Shown: piece by piece, positions 49,501 to 62,700 of the stretch
Numbering within the stretch: the first letter of the stretch is position 1
How the letters are laid out: every line of letters begins with the position of its first letter
DNA from: Bolinopsis microptera
Taxonomy: Eukaryota > Ctenophora > Tentaculata > Lobata > Bolinopsidae
Length of the DNA: 64,000 bases
Assembly: GCF_026151205.1 (NCBI RefSeq)
Contig: NC_087084.1
Coordinates: forward strand, 12,365,453 to 12,429,452
Reading direction: 5' to 3'
Program-made: the position numbers and the translations under genes
The notes under the pieces: generated by a model
What the model was told of the DNA's origin: nothing
Seen by the model: the letters and a program-made list of their open reading frames with translations, nothing else
Databases searched by the model: none

Positions 49501-52500
49501 CAAGCATAGTTAATTTTACAACTCGAAGAAACAATATCATGACCAACTTACCGGTCGTCCGGGTAGACCAGATTCACCCTTGAGTCCGTTATTTCCAGGT
49601 GTTCCCGAGAAACCAGTCTCTCCTTTTGCACCGGGCAGTCCGTTAACACCATTGTTACCGATCCCTGCATCTCCCTTTTGTCCTGGGGAACCAGGCATTC
49701 CATTAGCTCCACGATCTCCCTTCCCTCCGAGAATACCATCATTTCCTGGTCGTCCTGGCTCTCCTCTTTGACCATAGTTGTTGATTGTCTCTCCCTTGTC
49801 TCCCTTCATTCCATTCATACCAGGATTTCCAGCTTCTCCCTGAAATTTGAAATACCTGTTACCGAAGAAACAAATTAAAAAAATTGTTATTTAAACCGTT
49901 TGACTTGAACGGTTAACTTCCCCATCATTATCCAGATCTATAAGCAATCTCTAAATATGACCTCACCTTCTTGCCATTTGTTCCAGTGATACTTTCTCCA
50001 GGTTCTCCCCTGGGTCCAACAGGTCCGGTTACAACAGGAGAGTCTCCTTTAGTTCCTGGAAGACCGGACGAACCATCCTTACCAGGTGTGCCAGATAACC
50101 CTGCATCTCCCTTCATACCGGGGAGTCCAGGATTTCCAGGATTTCCGTCCTTACCAGAGTTGCCTCTTCCACCGGGCCGTCCAGCGGCTCCGAGCAGACC
50201 TTGTAATCCCATGTCTCCTTTCTCTCCTCTTTGGCTCATTCCTGGAGCTCCTGGGTTACCCTTGGCGCCGGGGAGGCCGTTGTTACCAGGACGTCCATCT
50301 AAACCGGACAGACCGTTATTTCCTCGATCTCCTTTTTCGCCGGGTCTTCCAGGGATCCCAGCTGCACCAGGAGTTGCAGAAGGTCCTCTGTCTCCTTTAG
50401 CTCCTGCCAGTCCATTCCTTCCCTAAGTGTTTATAGAATTACAAGAGTGATAGTTTAATTATGTTTATTTATTGTTTAACTATTTTGTAAATAAATTCGT
50501 GTAAGATACTGAAAAACCTTTGATATCGATAAAAATTGTATCATAAACTTACATCATTTCCAGGTCGCCCAGGGAGACCGTCTTTACCAGGGTTACCAGG
50601 GTTACCGTTAAGCCCACCATCTCCCTTACTACCTGGCATACCAGGTAGACCGTCCTTACCAGCTAATCCTGGTTCTGCATCCCGTCCTGGTATACTTCTC
50701 CCAGCTTCACCTAAAATAAGGGTATACTAAGGTCCTTAAACTGAGAGAGCTGATATTACTTATTGGTGACATCAGACATGTCAGACGTGTAGGTTTGCAA
50801 AGTAGTTGGTAGGGTTTATTGTTGGTTTAAATAGTAGATTCTGACTGACCCTTAGCACCAGGGCGTCCATTTGTTCCAGGCAGGCCCCTGGAGCCCTTGT
50901 CTCCATTAAGACCGGAGGCTCCATCTGAGCCACGGTCTCCGTTTACTCCTGGTCTTCCAGGTAGCCCTCCATTTCCCTAAAAACAGATTTGATTATCATA
51001 TGCTGACTTCTGTAATACATTTTATAGATCCGGATTCCGGACTCTGAAGTAAAAACAGTGAAACGCTGATCTAGTGTGTTACAGATTTGTTCAACCCACC
51101 TTTCCTCCATTGAGTCCCGGTCTGCCTGCGTCACCCTTTGCTCCAGGGATACTTGTAGCATCTCGCCCGTTAGTACCAGCCTCTCCTTTACCTCCGTTCA
51201 AACCAGGGTTACCAGGGCTACCATTATCTCCCCTAGCTCCAGGGTTACCAGGCCGACCTGCCAGGCCACCTGCTCCTTTCATTCCAGGAGCTCCAGACAT
51301 ACCTGGATGTTGTTCAGATTGTCAGATATTTGGCTACTGCAAGTAGCCATGTGACCTCAAACTAGTCAACAGGAATCTCTTACGATGTAATGAAATAGCT
51401 AATAATAATAATATCAACTATCAAAACTATGCTCCATCTTAAAAATATCCTGAAGTATACGGAAGTGATTATGATTAATTAATTAACTAATTAACTAACC
51501 TCTCTCTCCGGGAGTTCCCATAGCTCCAGATAGACCAGGTTCTCCCTTTCCTCCTCTCAGTCCAGGAGTACCAGGGGTTCCAGCAGTACCTGGCTCTCCT
51601 CTGTTTCCTGGTAAACCATCACTTCCAGATCGACCAAAGTTACCCTTCGCACCGGGAAGTCCGGGGGATCCTGAGGTACCGCTGTCTCCTTTCGATCCAG
51701 GCAGGCCCTGAAATAACGAATTATCAAGTCGTTATTATGAAAAGTTGGAAAACTTGTATATTTATGGTAAGGATTTATAGTAAGAAGGCGAAATTTTTAA
51801 TTCAAATGACTTAAGAGTTTGTGCTAAATGACTTACAGCAGAACCAGGCCGTCCGACGAGTCCACTTTCTCCCTTTCTTCCGGGAACACCAGGTCGCCCT
51901 GGCTCACCGTTAGCTCCTGGGGTTGCTACTCCAGGACTACCTGCTTTTCCTGAGAAACCACGATCTCCCTTCATCCCCATCAGACCTGAAATGTTACAGA
52001 GATAAGTGATACACACTAAATATCTTGAAAGAATTGCAGTATTTGACTCAGAATGAGCCATAACGATTTGAATTTTGAAGTGTTCCAAGTAGATCGACAG
52101 TGACTATCATTTTGATCTTTAACAAATCTTCACAATTGTTTTATTCCTCTGAAGTCTCATCTAAAAGTAAAAACGCCCAGACCCACCAGGAGTGCCATCT
52201 CTGCCACCAGTCCCCGTATCTCCCTTCTCTCCATCTCTTCCAGGGGTTCCAAGCATTCCCGAGGACCCCTTTACACCAGGAGCTCCTACCACTGTGGCTC
52301 CTTTAGCTCCAGGCAGACCAGGACTGCCACGTTCTCCAGGGGATCCACCAAATCCTGGTGTTCCTCTGTCACCTGTGATAATAACGTTAGCACCAAAGCT
52401 GCTATAATTAACGATAAATTGTAATACAGTGTTCGGGGTTAGTCAAGTTAAAACTCGCTAAACCAGTATCTACAAATCATAATTCAGGACGTAGACTTAG

Positions 52501-55140
52501 TTAAGTAAATAAATATAATTGGTACCTTTCGTGCCAGGGAAACCGGGTTCTCCTTTACCTCCATCTCGACCATTTCCTCCTGGTAAACCATCGTTACCAT
52601 TCCGTCCTAACATACCATCTTTTCCTCTATCTCCCTGGATAAGATATTTCCGATCTTCAAATTAAGAAATATTATTCACAAGTTTTATTTACTACTGCAG
52701 TTCTACATCATTGTTTACAATTAAATAACACAGTTAACAATTTAGATTTTTAGTAATGATTAAGAAATAAAATGTAAAAAAATTAAAATCATATCAATGC
52801 TTAAAATTAAAAAAAGAAAACACATCGACAAACCTTGAAAAAAGAAATAAAAAATGAAAATAAAACAAACCTTGTCTCCAGGTCTACCATCAGTTCCCCG
52901 GCCTCCTTTGTCTCCAGATTGACCAGGCAGTCCATTCCTTCCTGGGGTACCACGAGCTCCCTTGGACCCCGGGAGCCCAGCCAGACTGACTGCAACTCCT
53001 GGCTCCCCACGATCACCTAGCGGTTATTAATTAATAATTAAGGGGTGTTGACTGTTGATTCAACTAAAGTGGGACTGTTAAAGGTATGGTACTGATATCT
53101 TAACAATCTGTAATCTTATTTATACGTCAACTTATTGGAGCCTCTGAGGAGGGTGAAACGTACCTTTTTCTCCGATTCCAGGTGCTCCAGGTCTTCCTTG
53201 GTCTCCTGGTAAACCAGGTGCTCCACTCTCTCCTTTAGATCCTGCGAAGCCTGGAGTTCCCTGAAATTATCGAAATATTATTGGATAACATTGACTGTTC
53301 CAGTAGTGCTCAATTAATAATACAGCTAGATCAAACGTTTTTTAATTGAAATGTAATGGGCATAAAGTATTAGCATTCTTTCTGTATGGTCATTAACTTA
53401 CATCTTTTCCAGGTAAACCATTAGCACCAGCTCTTCCACCATCACCCTTCAACCCATTCAACCCATCCTTACCAGGCATACCAGGCAGCCCCCTAGTTCC
53501 AGGGGTACCCCTGTCTCCTTTACCTCCTGGTAGACCTGCAGTTCCGTCATTACCAGAACGACCCGGCTCTCCTTGGTTGCCCTTCATTCCTGGGGCTCCG
53601 TTTCGGCCGTTAGTTCCTGGACTACCTTTCCCGCCATTAGATCCGTCCCTGCCAGGTTCCCCACGCTCTCCGCCTAAACCTCTCTCTCCAGGGCGTCCCT
53701 GCTCTCCCTTAGCTCCATCTATAGCAGCTCTACCAGGGTTACCATCTCTCCCAGAGGAGCCCTTACCTCCGGAAAGCCCCGGCTCTCCCACACCACCAGG
53801 AGTTCCAGGCTCTCCTGTGTCTCCTTTTAGTCCTGGAGCTCCAGCTAGTCCATCGTTACCAGGGTAACCTAGCTCTCCCTTTGTTCCGTTACACCCGTCA
53901 ACACCAGGAGTACCGGGGATACCGTCAACTCCATCCCGGCCAGGGTAACCACCTTGTCCAGCATCTCCAGATTCTCCAGAGGATCCCTGGGTTGGTTAAA
54001 AGGGAGGATTTTAATCAGCGCACTTCAAGTATGTAAGTTATCTAAAGGGAAACTTATTGAAACATTGCATTCACACGTACGAAGCAAGAAAGCAGAAATG
54101 TTAGAAAGAAAACAGGAATTATTTTGCACTTACTGCGGGCCCTCTGAGTCCTCTATCTCCAGGCAGACCGATTGGTCCTGGCTGACCTGCTTCACCCTGA
54201 ATCAGTACTTTTTATCAAGCGGGTAAAAAGATGGGTCTGAGGAGAGTGTTGTTTTTGATAGGACTTTTGTTTGATTTTAGCTTTAATTTAAAAATAAAAT
54301 TTGTATAATTAGTTTGCATTGTACTTAAAGTTGTGATTTCTGTTTATACAATTTATCATGCTCTTTGTTTATTTATATAAAAGTGAGATTTTCTATAAAT
54401 AGTGTTAACTTTGCAAGTATTTGTGAGATGTAAATATTTAAAATTAGGTATGTTTTCTTTTAATGAAGATGAGATGTTTGTTTTTAATGAACATGAGATT
54501 TGAAACGTTGCCAATACTAACAAATAATAATTGTGACTCCACTATTCTATAGTTTTAGAGAGTAGAAAAATTGCCATCCACGACGCTTGTTCATTCATCA
54601 TGTCTATCGTACTAACTTACTAAAAAACCTGTCTATGCGTCTCATCAATCTTATTTTCAAGAATACAAAAACTTTTCAAAAATGAAATATCAACTAACCC
54701 TGTCTCCCTTGATACCAGGAGAACCAGGAACACCGCGCTGACCGATCGTACCCTCAGAACCTGGGGGTCCGGGACTTCCTGGTCGACCCTGCGGGAGGTA
54801 TTATTATTAACTATCAAGTTAAGGGATATGAAATATATCGATTTTAAGTTGTAAAGTAATCTGTTTCAAATTCCTAAGTGGTGCCCCATCGTGTAAGCAA
54901 ATACACGATTTATAAATCAGGTTTTTGGTTGAAATTATAAAATTGCTTAAAAAAGGTACTCCTTCCGTAAAAGAAATAAATTTTCCAACGAATACTTATT
55001 ATTTATTGAAAACTACTTACTCGTGCACCCTTAATGTAAGGGGGTCTCTGCCCACAGTTATTACAAGCGGGATCAGCCTCTGCCTCAGCTTCAGCGCTGA
55101 CTAATCCAGCAAAACACACCAACAGTAACAGTGACCTCAT
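46511..55140 (-). CDS. Collagen IV alpha-chain gene A, complete
   Basis: Basement-membrane network collagen. Exon 1 (55021-55140) has a signal peptide ([17 protein letters not shown]) and a short Cys-containing 7S-like start ([15 protein letters not shown]). Collagenous Gly-X-Y exons: 54699-54788, about 54135-54197, 53402-53987, 53164-53260, 52872-53026, 52526-52634, 52197-52372, 51837-51985, 51500-51707, 51100-51302, 50849-50976, 50553-50710, 49967-50422, 49552-49839, 49153-49443, 48497-49012, 48220-48370. NC1 exons: 47886-48023, 47242-47473, 46511-46958. Together about 1580 residues, close to the usual 1600-1700. C4 repeat 1 has [29 protein letters not shown] and SRCVVC. C4 repeat 2 lies in one exon ([35 protein letters not shown]) and keeps only two of six canonical cysteines. 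Nearest neighbour is the paralogous gene B upstream in the same orientation. Confidence 0.92.
54198..54698. other. Intron of collagen gene A, AT-rich
   Basis: About 500 bases between two short collagenous exons; nothing else seen. Small differences in exon size near the 5' end are typical of the 7S-to-triple-helix transition. Confidence 0.5.
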
Positions 55141-56979
55141 TTTAAGTGGTGTGGTACAGCATGTACCTCCTTACTATGCCACAGTGGGGTGTTAATTGGA
55201 CGGACGTTAATTGTACGACCGTTAATTGTACAAACGTTAATTGGACGGACGTTAATTGTACAGATGCAAAGAAATCTGCTGATTCTCCCTTTCAACAGAG
55301 ACATTATCATTATCTATACGGTAGAAAGTTGCATATGCCAAAGTCATAGCGGAAACGATGTTGATCGACTGCATTACGATCCTTAATAACAAAGGAGTTA
55401 AGTGGCAAGGACGTGATGTGGAATGTTTTTTATTCATGACGGTCATGCTGCGACTGGACTTTGGAAGTCTGACATGTACCAGATACTTTTTATAAAGTTA
55501 TGAGATCTTTTCTCTAAAAATATTTAAAAAAAGTTGTATAAATCAAAGTATCGTGATTACGAATAGAAGCTAAAACATTCTACTACTAAGACCAAGTTAC
55601 CTCATTACTAGAAAAGTATTCAAACTTGCCAAACATTAATCACACTCCTGCGGAGTCTGTGAGTTAGGTTTACTAACTTGAGGAGGAAACAGAAGCTGAC
55701 TCAGGGACCAACTACTGGCCTGCAGTCTTAGTAAAGTATTAAGTAAGTTCACTGAAGCCCTATAACTTGTACCCCAGCGAGTAAAAGCTTGGTTAACATG
55801 ACTTCTTTCCACGGCTATTAAACTCTGCTGTTACAATTACTTATGTGAATGTTATGTTCTCAATTTCCTTGCTAGAATGAGATTAAAAAATAGGTTCCTC
55901 TCATGAAAAGCCACTCCTACGTTATTATTCAGTCAGATAGCAGTAGTGGACGAGGTCGAGAGAGAAAAACAAGAAATACCCAAAGCCTCGACGGTCATAA
56001 GATGGTGAATGCGTGATGATAAATAAAGCCTGACGAGTAGAGCCAATCAGCGTCCACCAGTCTGGGTTTTTCAGCCAATCAGCAACCAGTAAACATTGCA
56101 TGTTTGCTGGCACCCTTTTTCCGGCACGAGTCGTATTGTTATTATTGGCTGGCGAGGTGAGAAAATCACAAAGCGAGAGAGACGCACGTCCCGCCCGGGC
56201 ATTTTCGTCTTTATTATTTTCAAATTTACCGTTTGTTTTACTTTAAACTAATCGGGTTAGGAATGTGCCCCAGGACCGCTGGTCGGTATCCCTGTCATTA
56301 GATTAGCTGTAACCTACCGGCGGCTCCTACTTCCGTTCTGTTAACCTATCTCCTCTGGAGACTGCACTCCGGGGAGAGTGCGGTGTTAAACTAGACTGGA
56401 GATTAAGTTCCCAGGTGTTCTCCTATTGCTTGCGGAGGTCTCCCGCTGCTTGCTGTGTTCTTACTGGACAGATGTTTTGTCTCAAGGAAACGTGCCTTTC
56501 AGCCAGCATATTTGTCTTTTAATTTGTACTCACAAGTTTACATGCTGCCTCTTCGCCTGGTTGCTTTTCTAAGTTTTTATATCACATGGACGGGTCATTT
56601 TAAAAGCTTCCCATCTAGCAACTAGATCAGCAGTCAATGTACAAATAGAGTTACTATTTGGTAAATGACGTCACCATTTATGAACATATACTTTCTGGGC
56701 TGTTGCTTCTTGGAACCTCAATATTTTTCTCAGAGTTGCTCAATTATTTTTAAATTGCATTTTTCCAGTCTACTGTTTGTTTAGAAATGAATTTCATATA
56801 TTTATTATGCAGTGTAGTTTATGTGCATATGGTAAGTTGAACAAAATCATCATTCATAGATTAACTTGAATCAGCATAAAAATAAATGAATTTTTACAAA
56901 TAATCAATCATTCAACAGATTTTTGATAATCGTTTCCAATATTCCAGTCCCAAAAACAACCATTATAGCCGTTTATATC
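55141..56979. promoter_or_regulatory. Intergenic region upstream of collagen gene A
   Basis: Runs from the gene A start codon to the stop of gene B's distal cassette. The promoter and 5' UTR of gene A must lie here. A tandem of about five gttaattgtacg/gttaattggacg units stands at 55190-55265, 50-120 bases upstream of the ATG. I cannot place a core promoter with confidence. The remainder shows no gene. Confidence 0.45.
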
Positions 56980-58718
56980 TTAAACTCTTTTCTTCGATTC
57001 AAAAGACCAGCTGCTTCCTTGAAGGACCAATTTCTTAGCTTCAGGTCTTCTGCAGACAGCACATCTCTTGAAGAATCTTTCGGAATCGTAAAATTCTATG
57101 TTGTTAATCTCTGATTCCTGAGAGATATTTTAAGTGTTAAAATCTGCACGCGACAATAAAATGTTAACGTTAAATCCAGACACCAATAAAATTGTACACG
57201 TGATCACTGTTAAATCTGTTTGCCAACCTCTCATTAATGAATTAAAATATTCAGCTGTTTTGTTACCTTATGACTTTATGAGTAGGCCAACAGTTACCAC
57301 ATAACCATCAGAGGTTCAAAAATTAAGAGGTCCCACATTAAGTTGAAACAGTTTCTCTAATCGTTCGTTCAACACAATTTAAACACTACTTTAAAACCAA
57401 TATCTCACCTCTCCCTCCTTCATCTGCCAGTAAGACTTAACAGTGCTGTCTTTAGAGATAGTGCACATTTCCCGCCCAGGAGCCATCTCTTTGCACTTAA
57501 CAATGGGCAACATTGAGAACTTGGTGAGACATGCCGCAGCAGACTCTGCAGGAGAAGGGGTTCATGTTAGGATAAAAATAGCTGCTTACTCAGCTATATG
57601 ATAATATGTAGCTTAGAAAGTCCTGATAATCTATGGCAGGACCGTCCTGACAGGAAGTCAATCATTGGGTGATAACTGGCACTTGCTATTGAGCAATAAA
57701 TTTGTCCAGAGGAGCTGCTAGACCAATATTATAATCTTAAAATCATAACAAGATAACACACCTGATGTAACGCCCAAACCGAAGTTTCCGTCAGATATCT
57801 GCCAGAAGCTGTACCCATACCAAGGTGTATCTGCATCTTGACAGTCTTGACCGTATGGAGCAGCTTTGCTGGGGACTCGTCTGTTTTCATCACCGGGGTG
57901 ACAAGCAACCTAAAATAATTGGTGAATTTATTTGATTGAGCAGTATTCAAGCCTGATGGGTGCTATAATCTAAAATACTTTGTCTTAAAGTTCAGTTGTA
58001 AAATTGAAATGCCTGTCGGATGCAATTCCAACGTCTCAAATCACGAAAGGCATACAGTCTACAGAAGTTAACAGCGAACATAATGCCAAACAAATTGAAC
58101 AGGATGATAAGACGCTAGAAACCTCATATTCCAAATACTCCTCTTTCCCCTCGGGAGTTACAACAATCTGATCCTCAGGACAGGAAGGCTGATCATCATC
58201 ACTGTGAACAATCACCAAACTGTAGATGCTCTCACACACTATACACCTGGAGATGTAGTTGTCTACCTCACTCATTTCCACCCAGGTGGAGAGGTTATCC
58301 ATGTAGTCCCTGTCTCCTGCCACGGCTAACCAGCTGGGGGTGTGGTTTAGTTTAACATTTCATTGGATTTATCTGGGGTACCGTTAAGATTAACATTTTA
58401 TTAGGGTCCCTGTTTGAATCACAAGTTTTACTTCAGATCATTGCTATTCAACACTTTTTTGGGAAATATTTCATTCATTTTCATTCAGAAATAGTGAAAC
58501 AACCAAATGCAGAACTGAATTTATCGGATTAAATCAACATAGCATTACACTCAAAACAACACTTCTTAATTTGTAAAACACTTACGCAGACTGATGTCTC
58601 TGAGAGTTCTTGCCGCAAGTAGTGGCGGTACACTCGGAGAAGAACGAGACTTTGAACTCTCTCATGCAACTACCAGGGTCTCCAAGGTTCTGCGCCCATT
58701 TTCCTGCTCCACTGCCAC
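56980..58718 (-). CDS. Distal NC1 (C4-C4) exon cassette of collagen IV gene B
   Basis: Five minus-strand exons: 58586-58718, 58123-58333, 57762-57909, 57409-57545, 56980-57117, phases 1,2,0,1,0. They read GSGAGKWAQNLGDPGSCMRE, SFFSECTATTC, WLAVAGDRDY, ISRCIVCESIYSLVIVHS, then a second C4 repeat (DTPWYGYSFWQISDG, AAACLTKFSMLPIVKC, FFKRCAVCRRPEAKK) and TAA. The order and motifs match gene A's distal cassette, though C4 repeat 1 is split by one fewer intron. The first part of C4 repeat 1 is missing here too. Entry phase 1 fits the donor of gene B's first NC1 exon (60930-61085), giving an in-frame [16 protein letters not shown]. Two extra cysteines (VAC, QDC) occur in the linker. Confidence 0.75.
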
Positions 58719-59735
58719 CTGATCGGAGAATTAGTTCAGTGAATTAACTTAAAATATTGTTGTCTCAATCAATAACTCGTTATGCAAGTTCGTTTATTTT
58801 AAATGGTATTAAAGTATAATAAAGTATAGGGTATAGAACTAACAGTCGACTCCCCGAATAAGCATTAAACCACGTACCTTTTGAAAGTTTGATAAATTTT
58901 AAGAAATCAGGTCCCTTATTGAGTTACTAAGGGTCGATTTGTTTTTACTCTTCTGAAATCTTGAGTTAGGACTATCGTATATTCAAATTTCAGAATAAGT
59001 ATTCAAGTCGACCGAAAAAGCGTATAGGTATGACATAAGCAGTATAAGCACCCAAAGGGCCACGACCAGGAGATCAGCTATAAGCCATCAGCTTCAGATT
59101 GAGTCAATTATTGACTAACTAATCCAATTATTGAGTATAAAGGTACGCCACGAGCAGGAAGTTGGTTGGCGGCAGCGTGGTTTGCATGACGGGGGCGACG
59201 CGTCCTATAACCTGAAGCGGCAGCGGGAGATTTCCGTGAGGTCGCACCACACTCAGTCACATGATCACTAGTCCAACTTGGTCCCTAGTTTACCTAAACA
59301 TACTTCTCTACTGAGTTAAATACTTTACTTAGTTAAATACTCCTACTTTACTTAGTAATTAGTTTAAGTTCTTAGTTTATATTCTATTTAGTTATTCTGT
59401 CTGTTCAGTTTTTTTGGAAAATACCTCTGTCCTAATGAAGTAATGATGAGCGCTGCCTATCATGCTCATTGTATGCTTAACTATTCAAATGTTTCTTTGT
59501 TCACTGTGATACCATTATTGAAAGTTAGATTTAAGAAGGGACCAAGTTAGACTGAGTCATGTGACCTGGTGGTGGAAGGGCAGAGCAAACGTTTTTGAAG
59601 AAGAACCGCTGGGTCAGAGATGCAGCTTCCAATAAAGAGAGAGAGGGAGCTTGAGAAAGTCAGACACAACACATTGAGAAAAATTTGCAATTTCAAAGGT
59701 ACATGTTCACATTATAACAAAATAATAAAAGTCCT
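58719..59735. other. Spacer between the two NC1 cassettes of gene B
   Basis: About 1 kb after the proximal stop. I searched both strands for an exon with the missing HSQ...GYSF part of a C4 repeat and found none, which supports sharing of the upstream exon. Confidence 0.5.
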
Positions 59736-62700
59736 TTATTCTTCATCGTAGTTGTCAGGTGTATCACTGTAGTAGTACATCCTCCTCTCTACAGACCTTC
59801 TCAGGACAACACACTTGCCCAGGTAGTTCTGGATAAAGTTGGCCCTGTCTGCGGCAGAGTCTACCTTGATGTTCTTATCCACTTGAGCACTGTTGTCAAT
59901 CAGCCACATGCTCTTAAAGTTAGAGCTAATGAACCTCACGTCTTTCTTGTAAGTTTGAGCAATCATTGTGGGAGTAAACTCTCTTCTGCAAGATTCATGG
60001 TCGAAGACAGCGTTTCCGAAGGCTCTTCCAGGGCCAACTTGCATGATGTAGCTGTAACCAGAGTAAACCTCTTCCCAGCCTTTTTGTGCGATTCTTGCCA
60101 TTTCGGGGGCGGTTGGTGGGCTGGCCGTGAAGGAATGGTATGAGACCAATTTGTAATCACTCACGCACACCACACATCGGCTGAAAACAGCAGTGTAAAG
60201 TAATTTGGTTAGTAGCAAGACGTTCTTATTACTAATTTTATTCACCATGATTAATGCTCTGCTTATGGACATAATTAAAGTATCAGTACTGTTACAAATT
60301 TTTGTTAAAACCTTATGTATTTATCACGTGCTTCTGCCACTCCAATATCGCCATCAGGGTAGAAAGCACTGCAAGACTGCTGTTTAGGCACACGGGTCGT
60401 CATCCAATAGGAATAATCCTGGTCACTGTTCAGACAGTTCTCTCTTTGGCACTTCATCACACTCATGGGGTAGAAATCTCTCCAGCAGGACCCCGGTTTG
60501 GAGAGATGCTGGCCAATAACCATCTTGTCAACTGAACAAAGATAAATTAGATGGAGCAGTTACTTTATAAGCGGCACACAGAAGATCAGCAAATGAAACC
60601 TTCTCAAGCACCCTCTCTCTCTATCAGATGAAGCGTTCTTTCTCTTGGAGACCTGGTGTCGAGGTTACTGAAGGAGCCCCACCCTCGTGAAACTCACGCT
60701 GCCGCTTGAAACAGGTTGAACTTGGCAGACTCAGCAGCCCCACTACCCAAGATCATGCATATCGTGCTGTCAATGACATGTCTCATCTCTCTTAATACGA
60801 GAGAGGTCAGATCTCTTGCAGAGGATGAGAAATGTTCAGGAAATATGAAAAGTAGCAGATCATATGAGGGTAACAAGTTGGGTAGCCTTATGCCAAGGAC
60901 AACGCTGGAAATCAGTAAATTTTACTTACCGTCCATGAACATGAACGAATACCCGGTCCAGAGCTCAGTCATACCGTCCAGACACTTTGGCGGGGTGGTG
61001 GTTTGAGAGTGGAATGCCATGATGTAGGGGTTCAGTTGGATGTTGCTTCCAGGGGGTCCAGGAAGACCAGTTTGCCCTCGGGGTCCTGGAATAACACATG
61101 ATGGTAGGTTAAAACTATCTCATTTTCATCTTTTAGCATGCTTAGGATTGAGGAATCCACTTGAAAAAAGACTTCGACAAAAATTACCTGGTGCACCAGA
61201 TGGACAGTCAGATGTATCGAAGGATTGTCCAGGAGGTCCCTTTATTCCCTTGATTCCGTCAATACCTGAGGGGCCTGGTGGTCCTCGGGGGCCACCAGAT
61301 CCATCAGCTCCGTCAAATCCCTGTTGTGTAGCAAAGTTACGGCTGGTATAAAGTTTAAAACATTCCGTGATGATTTGAAAGCAAAAAGATCCATGTCAGA
61401 GTAGACTCATCGACAAAATTATCATCAAAGATTACTTACAGGAGGTCCAGGGGGTCCTTGGCCAGAAGCACCATCTTCACCAGCAGCACCAGGGGATCCA
61501 GGGTTTCCTCTGGGACCCGAAGTTCCGTCTCTTCCGGCGTTACCATCATATCCACGGTCTCCTTTAACTCCTGGGCCTCCATCTTTACCGGGGCTACCGT
61601 TACCTCCAGGTGAGCCATTATTTCCTCGAGCTCCAGGTGATCCTGTAGTGAAACAAATTCAGTGAAGTTTTTGCTATCAAAATTCAAATGCTGAATTTTA
61701 AGCGAGTTTAATAAATTTTTATATTTGAAGCTCTGACTAGTTTCACAAAACAACTAAATTACCTGCAGTTCCCATAAGACCATCATTTCCAGGCAGGCCT
61801 GAACCTCCAGGGCTACCAGGATTACCAGAGTTACCCCTGTCTCCTTTTTGTCCATTTCTTCCAGGTGTTCCAGCACCTCCTTGTAGGCCAGGAGATCCTG
61901 CAGATCCGGGGCTTCCAGGGCTACCAGGTGTACCACTGTCTCCTTTCAGTCCCATGGCACCGGGAGAACCAGGTCGTCCATCATTGCCGTTTCTGCCATT
62001 GCCGTCTAAACCAGCTCTACCAGGTTCTCCTTTAGCTCCAGCTCCTCCTGGGGTTCCGGCAGATCCTGGGCTTCCCTGTGAGAAAAATGTTTTAAATTTT
62101 AAGTTTCTTTGAGGTTTGCTTTGCCGATAAGTATAAAAAATGTAGCTTAAGGACGACATTTACAATTAAAGATAAAGCAGACTTACAGGGTTTCCTGGAT
62201 TTCCATTGCGGCCAGCGAGTCCCTTCATTCCAGCAGCTCCATCTCTTCCAGGAATTGATCGCCCAGGGTCTCCCTTAGCTCCAGCCCCTCCAGGAGTCCC
62301 GGAAGATCCGGGGTTACCAGGACTTCCGCGAGCTCCTGGGTTGCCGCCCCTTCCGGGGCTTCCTTTGCCTCCGTCTCTGCCGGCGGTTCCAGGGTCGCCC
62401 CGTCCTCCAGGTGACCCGTTTAAACCATCTTTACCGTTAAGACCGGGTTCACCTTTAGCTCCACCTTGTGAACTTCCCTGAAAACAGATGTGTTATTTCA
62501 TATTTAAGGTAATGATTCAATTAGGAAACAATAAAGCTTACAAAACGTTATGAACAGATTAAAATGTATTAGTATTTAGAAAAGTCTTCAACTTACGGGG
62601 AGTCCTGCTCGTCCAGCGTCTCCCTTGAGTCCAGCACCACCATCTCTTCCATTCATTCCAGGTTCTCCCTTAGCACCTGAAGCACCAGGGGTACCTGGAG

